Below are positions 17,103-26,900 of a DNA stretch of 64,000 bases, piece by piece. Positions within the stretch are counted from its first letter, which is position 1. The number at the start of each line of letters is the position of its first letter. Location of the stretch: NCBI GenBank assembly GCA_963678775.2, contig CAXXGR010000004.1, positions 186,001-250,000 of the forward strand, in the 5' to 3' direction. The stretch is from JBFHIJ01 sp963678775 (GTDB taxonomy: Bacteria; Bacteroidota; Ignavibacteria; Kapaibacteriales; UBA2268). The notes under the pieces are model-generated. The model was not told the origin of the DNA. It did not search any database and was given only the letters and a program-made list of their open reading frames with translations. The translations under genes and the position numbers were made by a program.

Positions 17103-18560
17103 GTGAAATCTATTGATACTTTATCACTGTTTCCAAAAACAGAGACCAGGAATGCTCGCATTAAACCCAAAAGCCAAGTAGTCCCTGATAAAGAGGCTGT
17201 TATATATTGGGAAAAATGCTTAAACATTATACAAGATAATGTCTCTCCACATATATTTAATACTTGGTTCAAGCCTATTGAGGCTCTCAAATGGGAAAAT
17301 AATACACTTACTGTATTAGCTCCAAGTACCTTTTTTTACGAATGGATTGAAACTAAATTCAATCAACTACTCAGAGTAACGATTGACAAGGTTATTGGTA
17401 CTAATGCAAAACTGCAATATGACATTGTGGTTGACAATAGTTCTAATGCGCCTGATAAGCTTACTATGAAAATCCCAGGCTTCCAGCAGGGCAAGCAGTC
17501 TGCCGATCTTATGAAACCGACGCAAATGATGTTTGATTCTAATTTGCATCCTCGCTATTCATTAGATAACTACATTACCGGCGATGCAAACCAGTTAGCT
17601 TCATCTGCGGCGATGGCGGTTAGCCAAAATCCGGGTGGCACTCGTTTTAATCCTCTTGTAGTATATGGCTGTACCGGACTTGGTAAAACTCACCTCGTAC
17701 AAGGTATAGGAAATAAAGTTTTGCAACATAGACCTGACGCTAAGGTCTTATATACTAACTCCGAAAAGTTTACTATGGAATTTATCAGTGCTATTCAAAA
17801 TAACAGCACGACTGAGTTTATCAATCACTACCGTAGCGTAGATGTCTTGATTGTTGATGATATCCAATTTTTCGCGGGTAAAGAAAAAACTCAGGATAAC
17901 TTTTTCCATACTTTCAACGCTCTGCACCAGGCAGGCAAGCAGCTCATTCTTACTTCAGATGTTGCTCCGAAAGAATTGAAAGACGTAGACGATCGACTTA
18001 TTTCACGCTTCCAGTGGGGCTTGACTGTAGATATTCAGTCTCCCGATTTGGAAATGAGAATGGCCATACTTCAGAAAAAGTCAGAAGACGAAGGTATGGA
18101 GCTGCCGGTAGATATTCTTGAATTTTTAGCTAGAAATATCACAAGCAGCATCAGAGAGTTAGAGGGTGTCCTCATCAGCTTGATTGCTAAAGTCACTTTG
18201 GATAAACGCCAGTTAAACATGGATGTTGCCAAAGAAGTAGTTTATGGAGTGGCTAACGTCAGACCTAAAACTCTTACTATAGATGACATAAAAGATGTTG
18301 TTTCTGCTTATTATAAAATCCCTGTAGAAATTCTGGAATCCAAATCACGCAAGCATGAGATTGCGCTTGCTCGCCAGATGTCTATGTATTTGACTAAGCA
18401 GCTTACTCAGATGTCTCTAAAATCAATAGGTCAAAGCTTTGGAGGTAGAGATCACTCTACTGTGCTACACTCTTGCCAAACTATTGAAAATTACTTAGTG
18501 ACTGATAAAACTGTCAAAAACTCTTACGAATTGCTTTTCAGACAACTGAAAGGTGAATAA
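17103..18560 (+). CDS. dnaA: Chromosomal replication initiator DnaA
   Basis: AAA+ initiator that melts the origin. Domain I: YWEKCLNIIQDNVSPHIFNTWF. Short domain II. Domain III: HPRYSLDNYITGDANQLA, Walker A VVYGCTGLGKTHL, Walker B VLIVDDIQFFAGK, sensor regions LISRFQWGLTVDI. Domain IV: SRKHEIALARQMSMYL and the DNA-binding signature GGRDHSTVLHSCQTIE. I chose the GTG at 17103 because AAGAAG lies 6 nt upstream; a TTG at 17097 is in frame. The N-terminus has about 30 residues before the usual start of domain I. Note the Cys in the P-loop (GCTGLGKT), a mild variation. Confidence 0.97.
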   Translation: MKSIDTLSLFPKTETRNARIKPKSQVVPDKEAVIYWEKCLNIIQDNVSPHIFNTWFKPIEALKWENNTLTVLAPSTFFYEWIETKFNQLLRVTIDKVIGTNAKLQYDIVVDNSSNAPDKLTMKIPGFQQGKQSADLMKPTQMMFDSNLHPRYSLDNYITGDANQLASSAAMAVSQNPGGTRFNPLVVYGCTGLGKTHLVQGIGNKVLQHRPDAKVLYTNSEKFTMEFISAIQNNSTTEFINHYRSVDVLIVDDIQFFAGKEKTQDNFFHTFNALHQAGKQLILTSDVAPKELKDVDDRLISRFQWGLTVDIQSPDLEMRMAILQKKSEDEGMELPVDILEFLARNITSSIRELEGVLISLIAKVTLDKRQLNMDVAKEVVYGVANVRPKTLTIDDIKDVVSAYYKIPVEILESKSRKHEIALARQMSMYLTKQLTQMSLKSIGQSFGGRDHSTVLHSCQTIENYLVTDKTVKNSYELLFRQLKGE

Positions 18561-18586
18561 AGAAAATCCCCTTACAAAGCATTCTA

Positions 18587-18620
18587 AAACGGGCTTATAG
18601 TGATTATAAGCCCGTTTTTT
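18587..18620 (+). terminator. Rho-independent terminator after dnaA
   Basis: Perfect stem AAACGGGCTTATA / TATAAGCCCGTTT with a 5-6 nt loop and T-run. Confidence 0.92.
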
Positions 18621-18655
18621 TAGCATATATCCAACAGTATCCCCCCCCCTTTTTT

Positions 18656-18699
18656 ACACTAACAAAAAATAACTCCCTCTGCACAATGCGGAAGGAGCT
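18656..18699 (-). terminator. Terminator of the first Asp-box T9SS gene (repeated sequence)
   Basis: On the minus strand, stem CTCCTTCCGC / GCAGAGGGAG with a T-rich tail. The same 42-44 bp sequence, including the flanking ACACTAACAAAAA, recurs at 23111-23152 after an unrelated gene. A C9-T6 tract (18641-18655) borders it. Confidence 0.8.
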
Positions 18700-18728
18700 T
18701 GTAAGTTAGTTTTTATATTAAAAACTCT

Positions 18729-20153
18729 CTATTCCACTATCACTTTCTTTGCTGCCACAACTTCTCCATCCTTCATTATAGATAGGATATATACTCCAGT
18801 TGCGAAATCACTACCCAGCTCTATAGTAGTAAATGCCTTGCCGGTAGAAAGGTAATCTTGTCTGTCAAACTGCATAGATTTGCCGTCAAGCGAGTTGAGC
18901 TTATAAGAATACACTCCCGACTCCTGTGCTTCAAATTCTAAATTTAGCTTGCTGCCGGAAGAAATAGGATTGGGATAGACTGATATATTTTTTATAGCAT
19001 TTTGTTTTTGTAAAACGGAGGTGCTGGGCTGGAGAGTGGCGAATTTAGAATTTCCAACCATGAATCCTTTGGACATAGACAATCTTTCATAGTCATTAAT
19101 CATACCAGCAGATTTATTGCTTGAATTCCATTCCTCTTTTATCCATGTATCTCCGTAATCTGAAGAATAAAAGGATTTAAATGGAGTAGAGATGCAGAGA
19201 TAGTCGTCAAATTTGTTCATTTCTATTATGACACCACAAGTAAAAGATAAAGAGTCGGTCATAACTTCAATATTCCCACTGTATTTGTTTATTTTGACCA
19301 TTTGCCAGTGAGGAGTTGGCGATAAAGTTGTATCTAGTCCTGTTCCATCAGGCTTATAGACTAGAACAGTATCAAATGAATAATCAACTGATTGAGTATA
19401 AAAATAATTATCATCAATTGCGTAGCAATTCGATAAAGCCAAGTCATCTATAGTATAAAGTTTTTGCCAGCTTTTACCTTCATCTATGCTGAACATAAAA
19501 ATATTATCAAGTAAGTAGGTCAATTGAGATGTAAAAGGTACTTTATGTCTCAAATGCACAAATGTAAAAAGTGTATCTTTATAGTTTTTAGGTGAATATA
19601 TAGTTGTATCTATATATTCTCTATTGTTGTCAATCATTAAATCAATTTCTTGCAGCGTCCAAGTTTTGCCTAAATCCTTACTAATTCCCATAAATTGGTC
19701 TGTAGCACCTGCGACAATAACTAAACTGTCAAAAGAGCTAATTTCATTATAAGCAAACGAATCATCAAAATAACTAGTATCTATCCAAGACTTGCCACCA
19801 TCAGTGCTTTGTAAAAAATTCCTATAACCATAAATAGCTAAAATATTGTTTTCATCCAGATACTTTATATCTGAAATCAGATATTGATATACCTCCCATG
19901 ATTCACAATCTAGATCTTCATAATAAAGAGTATCCCAAGTTTGCCCATAGTCACTGGTATGTTCAATCCATCTTGAGTATGGATAACTATATTTTGTTCT
20001 GGCTACAACCGCTGACATTGTATCTGAACATGAAACTCGGCTATGCCCCGCAGTCTGAACTGTATCGTTATTTAAATGCGTAAACTGCCACTCGTAATCG
20101 TTTGCATAAAGAGAAGAATAAGCTAAAACCAGAATTATAAAAAAATACTTCAT
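18729..20153 (-). CDS. Secreted Asp-box (sortilin/BNR-like) protein with T9SS sorting domain, paralogue A
   Basis: Signal peptide (FFIILVLAYSSLYA), then a propeller with several Asp-box motifs: SDYGQTWDTL, STDGGKSWIDT, SKDLGKTW, SIDEGKSWQKL and SSDYGDTWIKE. C-terminal type A sorting domain: ISVYPNPISSGSKLNLEFEA, YKLNSLDGKSM, GVYILSIMKDGEVVAAKKV. The product would be exported by T9SS. It is a tandem paralogue of the gene at 20218-21636; the propellers differ strongly but the sorting domains are nearly identical at DNA level. Confidence 0.87.
   Translation of the reverse strand: MKYFFIILVLAYSSLYANDYEWQFTHLNNDTVQTAGHSRVSCSDTMSAVVARTKYSYPYSRWIEHTSDYGQTWDTLYYEDLDCESWEVYQYLISDIKYLDENNILAIYGYRNFLQSTDGGKSWIDTSYFDDSFAYNEISSFDSLVIVAGATDQFMGISKDLGKTWTLQEIDLMIDNNREYIDTTIYSPKNYKDTLFTFVHLRHKVPFTSQLTYLLDNIFMFSIDEGKSWQKLYTIDDLALSNCYAIDDNYFYTQSVDYSFDTVLVYKPDGTGLDTTLSPTPHWQMVKINKYSGNIEVMTDSLSFTCGVIIEMNKFDDYLCISTPFKSFYSSDYGDTWIKEEWNSSNKSAGMINDYERLSMSKGFMVGNSKFATLQPSTSVLQKQNAIKNISVYPNPISSGSKLNLEFEAQESGVYSYKLNSLDGKSMQFDRQDYLSTGKAFTTIELGSDFATGVYILSIMKDGEVVAAKKVIVE
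18732..19036 (-). repeat. T9SS sorting-domain DNA repeat, copy 1
   Basis: About 305 bp nearly identical to 20221-20525 (about ten differences by eye), encoding the last 95 or so residues of paralogue A. The similarity falls off sharply further upstream in the gene, which suggests gene conversion or domain shuffling. Confidence 0.85.
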
Positions 20154-20217
20154 TACTGAACCTTTGTTTCAGAGGGTTAAAAATAAGACAAATTAATAAA
20201 ATCCTTTATTATTTCCG

Positions 20218-21636
20218 TTATTCCACTATCACTTTCTTTGCTGCCACAACTTCTCCATCCTTCATTATAGATAGGATATATACTCCAGTTGCGAAATCAC
20301 TACCCAGCTCTATAGAAGTAAATGCCTTGCCGGTAGAATGGTAATCTTGTCTGTCAAACTGCATAGATTTGCCGTCAAGTGAGCTGAGTTTATAAGAATA
20401 CACTCCCGACTCCTGTGCTTCAAATTCTAAATTAAGCTTGCTGCCGGAAGAAATAGGATTGGGATAGACTGATATGTTTTTTATAGCATTTTGTTTTTGT
20501 AAAACTGAGGTCGCGGGCTGGAGAGTTCCTAAAACATAATCTCCAATAATAATTCCTTTATTTATAGCTGGCCTTGCAACTTTTGAATTCATAGTTTTTT
20601 TATTTACTTCTTCCCATTCCCATGTATTACCATAGTCTTTAGAAATATAAGAAGCTCCGACTGTAGCCATACTAAGTAAGCCTTGTCCATAATATTTAAT
20701 TCCAATCAAAGCTCCAGATTGCATTATTGAAGATTCAACCAATGTAGAAGAGGTGCCATCAAACTTATCAAATGACACGATCTGACGATGAGTCGTCGAT
20801 ATATAAAATGTATCTATCCCACCATTATCAGGCAACTCAATTAAGTTTTTTTCAAATGTGAAATTAGTCAATTGAGTTAATATTTTGTCTTCACAAATTG
20901 TATAATTACTTACTATTCCCATCTCTTTAGTCAAAACTAATTTTTCCCAAGTATTTCCGTCATCAGCACTACAAATCAAAAGACTAGTAGTTATATAACT
21001 CAAGTTTGATTTGAAAGTGGGCTGTGATTTGAGATAGATTAGTGTATATAAGGTATCGTTAAACTTAATAGGTGTTTGATAACTTATTTTGCTATAGTTA
21101 TCTATAGAATCTATTTGTATATTTATATTTTTAACAACCCAACTTTTGCCTAAATCTTCACTTACTGCGTACCTTGGGGAACTGCTTTCTCCTAAGAAAA
21201 GAGTTCCGTCATTATATGTCATTCGAAGGAACTGGAAAGTAGAGTCAGGAAATGCGGTATCACTCCATGTAGCGCCTCCATCAGAACTCCTTAGTATATT
21301 ATGATAACCGTAGGTTGCAATTATATTCTCTCTGTCCAAATACTCAATATCAGTAAATGCGTATTCTAAATATTCATTTACATCTTCAGGTTTTTGTTCA
21401 TAAAAAAGAGTATCCCATGTCTGAGCATAATCTTCTGTGCTTATGATATATCGAGAGTCCTGCATCGAATAAATATTAGTCTTTCCTATTACATATCTAG
21501 AAGTATCCAAGGCTGAGATATGATTCACCCTGAAATTTTTCATCAATACATCTTCCTGAACATAGTTCCATTGGTAATCACTACTATAAAGAGAGGAACA
21601 AGCTAAAATAAATACAATTGAATAAACTAATTTCAT
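20218..21636 (-). CDS. Secreted Asp-box (sortilin/BNR-like) protein with T9SS sorting domain, paralogue B
   Basis: Same architecture as paralogue A: signal peptide (YSIVFILACSSLYS), Asp-box blades (STEDYAQTWDTL, SSDGGATWSDT, SEDLGKSWVVK, SADDGNTWEKL, SKDYGNTWEWE), then the sorting domain ISVYPNPISSGSKLN to VVAAKKVIVE. Lies 64 bp upstream of paralogue A on the same strand, so probably the same transcript. Its upstream part aligns only moderately with paralogue A, while the sorting domain is almost unchanged. Confidence 0.87.
   Translation of the reverse strand: MKLVYSIVFILACSSLYSSDYQWNYVQEDVLMKNFRVNHISALDTSRYVIGKTNIYSMQDSRYIISTEDYAQTWDTLFYEQKPEDVNEYLEYAFTDIEYLDRENIIATYGYHNILRSSDGGATWSDTAFPDSTFQFLRMTYNDGTLFLGESSSPRYAVSEDLGKSWVVKNINIQIDSIDNYSKISYQTPIKFNDTLYTLIYLKSQPTFKSNLSYITTSLLICSADDGNTWEKLVLTKEMGIVSNYTICEDKILTQLTNFTFEKNLIELPDNGGIDTFYISTTHRQIVSFDKFDGTSSTLVESSIMQSGALIGIKYYGQGLLSMATVGASYISKDYGNTWEWEEVNKKTMNSKVARPAINKGIIIGDYVLGTLQPATSVLQKQNAIKNISVYPNPISSGSKLNLEFEAQESGVYSYKLSSLDGKSMQFDRQDYHSTGKAFTSIELGSDFATGVYILSIMKDGEVVAAKKVIVE
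20221..20525 (-). repeat. T9SS sorting-domain DNA repeat, copy 2
   Basis: Counterpart of 18732-19036, offset 1489 bp. The shared block starts at the stop codon and ends shortly upstream of the YPNP motif, in the linker before the sorting domain. Confidence 0.85.
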
Positions 21637-21656
21637 ATTGAATCTCCTGAGTATAA

Positions 21657-21702
21657 AAAAAACAACCCCCTTTTTTGCATTTATGAAAAAGGGAGTTGTT
21701 TG
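21657..21702 (-). terminator. Rho-independent terminator
   Basis: On the minus strand, stem AACAACTCCCTTTTT / AAAAAGGGGGTTGTT (one mismatch pair) followed by T-rich sequence, just after the stop of the gene at 21705. Confidence 0.85.
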
Positions 21703-21704
21703 AA

Positions 21705-22769
21705 TTATTTAATTACAACAACTTTGTGTGTTGCTATTTTAGTATTGTTGTCATATATAGTAACAGTATATGTTCCATTGGATAGAATATCGCTTAAATT
21801 CAAATCGTTATTTCCTTTTATTAAGTAACCTTCTATTATCACATTCCCTAATATATCAGATACTATATATTGAGCGTCTTCAGAATCTATACCTGAAATA
21901 AACACTGAAAATAATCCATTATTTGGATTTGGAGAAACACTTATTTTTGTTGCATCAGAAACTTCTAAAGAATATTTCAATCGTGATGGGTTAAAGTCAT
22001 AATCTAAGTTAGTACAGTCAAAACTACAACTATTTTCATCACAGTTCCCAGATAATTCATCAGCTAACACTTTTGACTTTACAATTCTCTCAAAAGCTAC
22101 TGGATAACTATCAGGGATTTGTTGTACAAAGTAATGGCTAATACAACAAGCCGATCCTAAACAAGGTACTCTTAAAGTCCATTTCCAATCTTGAGGAATA
22201 AGGACTTCATTATTCCAAAGAGATCCGGCAGGAAGCCCACCTATTGGATCAAGAAGGGTAATTTTTCCACTAATCTTTAAACTTGATGGATATTTAATAG
22301 CTTCTCGACAACTTGCCTGTACAGCATGTACTGCAAAACCTGTTAAATCCAAGTCTTCACCGTTCATCTTCGCAGCCATAACAATTTGTTTCATAGCTTG
22401 TCTTTCTGCTAAGCCCTGAAGTCCGCCGTAGTCTTCAATTTTATATACCTTACCAGTTCCTTCATCCTTATGAGTATGATGTCCATCACAGTTTGGGTTT
22501 TCTTTAATTATACCTACCCAGTTAACACATATATAATATTCTCCATTATGTTTTGCATAGTCAAAACCTACCATTGCCCAACATCCGCACTCTAAAATCA
22601 TCATGAAGCCAACATTTGAGTCATTCATCCATTCAATTGCTTCACCTCCGACATCGGCACATGGTTTATTAAATGGTAGCTCATAAAATTCCTGTGCCTG
22701 AGCAGTGCCTACAAAAGCTACAGTTGCTAAAATCACGCCTATGAAATAGGCAATAAAACGTTTAGACAT
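21705..22769 (-). CDS. Secreted protein with T9SS sorting domain
   Basis: Start set at the ATG before the signal peptide MSKRFIAYFIGVILATVAF...AQAQ; a longer frame exists but adds no signal feature. The mature part is Cys-rich (for example MMILECGCWAMVGFDYAKH, CLGSACCISHYF, CDENSCSFDCTN), suggesting disulfides, and has no recognised family. C-terminal domain: ISVSPNPNNGLFSVFISG, IVSDILGNVIIEG, NGTYTVTIYDN and a basic end THKVVVIK, which is a type A sorting domain. A GGCACA/TGTGCC palindrome lies 33 bp upstream of the start. Confidence 0.8.
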   Translation of the reverse strand: MSKRFIAYFIGVILATVAFVGTAQAQEFYELPFNKPCADVGGEAIEWMNDSNVGFMMILECGCWAMVGFDYAKHNGEYYICVNWVGIIKENPNCDGHHTHKDEGTGKVYKIEDYGGLQGLAERQAMKQIVMAAKMNGEDLDLTGFAVHAVQASCREAIKYPSSLKISGKITLLDPIGGLPAGSLWNNEVLIPQDWKWTLRVPCLGSACCISHYFVQQIPDSYPVAFERIVKSKVLADELSGNCDENSCSFDCTNLDYDFNPSRLKYSLEVSDATKISVSPNPNNGLFSVFISGIDSEDAQYIVSDILGNVIIEGYLIKGNNDLNLSDILSNGTYTVTIYDNNTKIATHKVVVIK

Positions 22770-22801
22770 AACGTCTCTTTTAGGTATTTTATAAAAAAGA
22801 T

Positions 22802-22815
22802 GGCACACCTGTGCC
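22802..22815. promoter_or_regulatory. Palindrome upstream of a T9SS gene
   Basis: Perfect inverted repeat GGCACA-CC-TGTGCC in AT-rich surroundings, 33 bp before the start of the minus-strand gene. It could be an operator or an mRNA leader hairpin. Confidence 0.35.
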
Positions 22816-22826
22816 GTTTCTATTTG

Positions 22827-22866
22827 TGAGGCTGCCAACTCCTACATCGTGCAGCCTCATATTTTT
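22827..22866 (+). other. Orphan terminator-like hairpin
   Basis: Stem TGAGGCTGC / GCAGCCTCA with a 15-nt loop and a following TATTTTTA on the plus strand. No plus-strand gene precedes it. The remaining intergenic sequence to 23110 is AT-rich, with a long T-run near 22990, and shows nothing else. Confidence 0.45.
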
Positions 22867-23110
22867 ATCTTTTAATCTACGATTACTACTTTCTCTATAT
22901 CGTGTACAGTTACCTACTACCAACTTCATTTATTGTAAATCTAAGTATAAATCATTACATAAACAAACACTAATTGCATTTTTATCATTTTTTTTTTTTG
23001 ATTGTTTAACTCACATATTTTGATTTTACTGCTTTATAGTAAGTTATTTGAACTCATTAATACTCTTTTTACATTACCATTCAGTAACATACTAACTCAG
23101 TTTGTTTGAT

Positions 23111-23152
23111 ACACTAACAAAAAAACTCCCTCTGCACAATGCGGAAGGAGCT
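23111..23152 (-). terminator. Terminator of lipoprotein gene, second copy of repeated terminator
   Basis: Same sequence as 18656-18699 apart from a small indel in the A-run: stem CTCCTTCCGC / GCAGAGGGAG and T7 on the minus strand. Confidence 0.82.
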
Positions 23153-23196
23153 ATAATAAATTATCTAAAATATTGACAAGTGCCTTATCTGGCATT

Positions 23197-23847
23197 CTAA
23201 TCTAATGGGAATTCATAGAGCTTCATTGTTTTAGGTGTCAATATCCCGGTAGTAGCCTGCACAATCCCCACTCCCGGGACAAGCTCCAGATACTTATCAT
23301 CGTAATCATCAATCAGCTTCCATGTTTCATACACTATTTTCTTAGTACTAAAGTATCCTTTTTCACATCTATAAGTATGTATTCCAACAGTTACTTCTTC
23401 TACATCCGAATAGTACTGTGGAAATAGCCTGTCTTTGCCTGTTATTTGCAAGTTGCTACCATAAGAATAATGTACGTAAGCTTCACATACAAAGCCATCT
23501 TCAACTAAATAATAGGTGTTAGAGGAGGGAGAAGTATCATCGTTATATGCAACATCTCCTTTGTAAAGCATATATGAATATTCCTCACTACCTAAATTAT
23601 AAGTATGTGAAATATAAAGACACATGGTTTCTTTATGGTCATATTGATAAGTATTTGAATAATTCCAGTAATTATTCAATTTAAATTTCATAATAGGAGT
23701 AAGCGAATCAAGACGTAATGTATCTTTTGCCGCACCCCTCGGTGCAACTATGGTGTTATCGTCTGATGATTTATCACAAGCTGTTATAAAACTTATTCCC
23801 ACTAATGCCAATAGAACAGGCATATATTTTAAAAATTTCAACTTCAT
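23197..23847 (-). CDS. Lipoprotein of unknown function
   Basis: Start at 23847, chosen because GAGGGG lies just upstream and a lipoprotein signal follows: MKLKFLKYMPVLLALVG with lipobox ITAC. The mature 190 residues are beta-rich with many Tyr and Asp (LNNYWNYSNTYQYDHKETM, YTFLVEDG-like strands, KIVYETWKLIDDYDDKYLEL, LVPGVGIVQATT). The pattern resembles secreted lipoproteins that report on conversion of a text-like barrel, but no family is recognised. Single gene with its own terminator. Confidence 0.7.
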   Translation of the reverse strand: MKLKFLKYMPVLLALVGISFITACDKSSDDNTIVAPRGAAKDTLRLDSLTPIMKFKLNNYWNYSNTYQYDHKETMCLYISHTYNLGSEEYSYMLYKGDVAYNDDTSPSSNTYYLVEDGFVCEAYVHYSYGSNLQITGKDRLFPQYYSDVEEVTVGIHTYRCEKGYFSTKKIVYETWKLIDDYDDKYLELVPGVGIVQATTGILTPKTMKLYEFPLD

Positions 23848-23934
23848 GGTCCCCTCAATAATAATAAAATATTGTAATTGCAAAGATAATAATGATTTTA
23901 TCTAAATACAAAACTTATAATATATATTAAATAA

Positions 23935-23970
23935 TAAAAAACTCCCTCAGCACCAAGCAAAGGGAGTCAA
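23935..23970 (-). terminator. Terminator of the large oxidoreductase gene
   Basis: Minus-strand stem ACTCCCT / AGGGAGT with extra weak pairs and a T-run, between 23935 and 23970. Confidence 0.75.
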
Positions 23971-23997
23971 ATTCATTTTCACACTATGGATTCAAGA

Positions 23998-26900
23998 TTA
24001 CTTGAATGCTTTCTCTAAAAGTCCATCACCTTTAAGACTAAGTCTCTCGAAATAGTCAGGGACATCTTTACCAGTAAGCTTATCTACGTACATTTTTGCC
24101 AAGTACTGACCAAGCATAAAGCCTTGGCCACGCAGCCCTGTAAATAGCCCTGCTTCAGGATCTATATACATTCTTGGTTCTACGTAATAGCCAGCCCATA
24201 TTGCCTGAAAGCCCACACTGGAAAGCTCTGGTATCCAGTCTACAAAGACTTCGGATACTATCCTTAAGAACTCTTCAGAGTTAATTTTTAGATTTGCTTT
24301 AGCTTCTTGAGCGTCTACAGCAGGCGAAGCGCAACCAATTATCTGTCCGGTCTCAGCTAACTGCTGACCGTAAACTGCAACAAAGCCTTTATATTTTCTT
24401 CGATCTATTAACATCGGCAATGGAATCCCCTCTTTACCCATCATAGGCAAGCGACGAGTGATAAATGCCTGATGTTTCACCGGATATAATCCAGTATCAA
24501 TGCCAACCATTTTAGTAAATTCTTCAGCTTCCGGTCCGAGAGCATTGATAAATATTTCAGTCTCATATTCTACATACTCTTTGTCGTGGTTCTGCACTAA
24601 AACAAGATATTTATTATCATTTTTAGTAACCTGGATAAGTTTACAGTCCTCCTGGACAGTACCGCCATTTTTGATACCTATCTGCCTGATTAGGTCTACC
24701 ACTTTGCCGGGAGTAGCCTGCCAGCAGTCTTTAGTAATAAGAGCTGCCTGATAAGTATCAAGGTTTTGGTTAAATCGAGGAGATATTTCTTTTGCAAAGT
24801 CTTTTGGCTCTACCATGTAGGCATTTGACCACTGCTTTGAAGCTTCCAAAGCCTGATATAATTCTTTATCATGAGCGAAAGTAACATAATCAATCGATCT
24901 AAAATCAATATTCGCTGTTTTGTCTAACTCTTTGAATATCTCTAAGTTATTTACAGCAATATCAGAAATCTCAGGTAAAGAAAATGCCGGACGACCGCCT
25001 GCGATATTTCTCCATGAGGATCCCCTGCCGTAGTTAACCAAAGTAGGTTCCATGCCTGCTTCCGCTAAATAACGGAATAAAGCAGATCCACCAATGCCAC
25101 CACCTGCTATCAGAGATTTTACCTGTATTTTTTTAATATTTTTAGTCGCGATAGGTACTATTTTGTGAACTGAACCATTAGGATAAAGCTCACCCATATT
25201 TACCTGATTAGACATCGGGCCACGAGGAGTTGCTTCGCCTACAATAGTTATGCCGCTGCCTGCTAAAGTCTGTTTAAGGCGTTTGATACATCTTTTCCCG
25301 CGGCAAGCACCCATGCCAAGTCTGGTAGTATGCTTGATTTCGTCTATTGAAATAAATTTTCTGTCTCCGATCACTCCCATGATAGTATCCATAGTAACGT
25401 CATCGCAGTGGCAGATATATTTTTTAGATTCTATATTTTCATCATTGTTTTCAAACTCAACCGGCTCAGGGTAGTTTTCTTTTAATATAAAACCACGAGC
25501 CTTTACGATATCTCTACCTTCCAAATCAACAGCTTTTACTCTTGCGATATGAGTTTTATTACCTTTTTTGAAGATTTTTTCGATAACGCCTTCACCAAGT
25601 TTTTTGCCATTATTATCTACTAAAAATACTTCTTTATTTGATTCAATATCAAATTCAATAGGTAGGAATAGCCAGCCTTTTTTAATATTGTAACCAAATA
25701 TAGCAAGACCCGGACACTGGTAAACACATTCCATACAGCCGATACATTTATCATAATCTATTACCGGAACAGTAGAGGAAGAGTTTTTGCTAATAGCACC
25801 ATGAGGGCAAGAGAAAGCGCAAGGGTTACAGGCAAAGCCGTAAAGGCAGTCAGCTATAACGAATGGCTTTTCTAATCTGTCTTCATTTGGCATAGCCGGA
25901 TCAGCAATTATTTTATGAGGGTGCTGCTGAGAATCTATATACTCTTTAGAAATTCTTAGATAGTCGTCGTAGTTATATCTGATACCTAAATCTTCTAATA
26001 TTTCATAAGCTACCTGCTTGCCTCTGAGCACTGCACTGGTTCCTTCGCCTATTCTCACAGCATCGCCGACACCGTGGCAATCTCTCTTGAATATTTCTTT
26101 ACCTTTGATAAGCAATGCATCATCCGGCACAAGTCCGGTGCAGATGTTAATAGCATCAATACCGGTGATTATCTTTTCAGTACCCGGCACTGGTTTGAAA
26201 TTTTTAGATTCGGCAACCACTGCACCAATTATACCGTCTTTGTTTTCATTTGGAATAGCTTTAACCAGGATGTGAGATAGCATCACAGGTATGCCAAGTC
26301 TTCTTACTCTATTCGCTTGCACAGGGAAACCACCTTCGTTAGGCTGAGCTTCAATAATAGCTTTTACTTTCGCTCCACCCTGCATAAGCTGGTAAGAAGT
26401 AAGGTAGCCGATGTTACCAGCACCTACTGTAAGAATATTTTTACCAAGTAGAGTAAGCTCGTCATTCATCATTTTCTGAACAACTGCAGCAGTGAAAACT
26501 CCCGGTAAGTCATCATTTTCAAATGAAGGCATAAATGGAACCGCACCTGTTGCGATAACCAAAACATCTGCCTCCACATAATATATCTCATCAGTTTTAA
26601 TATTTTTGACTGCAAGTCGCTTACCATCTAAAATATCCCAAACAGTAGAGTTTAGAAAAATATTTTCATGGCTTTCGCCTGCAAGAGTAGCAGAAATATC
26701 AAAACCACGCATACCGCCAAATTTCTTTTCTTTTTCGAAAAAGAAAAACTGGTGAGTTTGCATATTAAACTGACCGCCAATTTTATCATTATTATCAATA
26801 ACGATATTATCAACGCCAAAGCCGTTCAGCTGTTCGCGAGCGGCAAGCCCTGCAGGGCCGGCACCAATAATAGCTACGGTAGTTTTAAAAACTTTTACTT

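Noticed and set aside
22811..23023. 70-aa plus-strand open frame
   Set aside because: Lies over an orphan hairpin and a long T-run; Ser/Leu/Phe composition typical of random AT-rich sequence.
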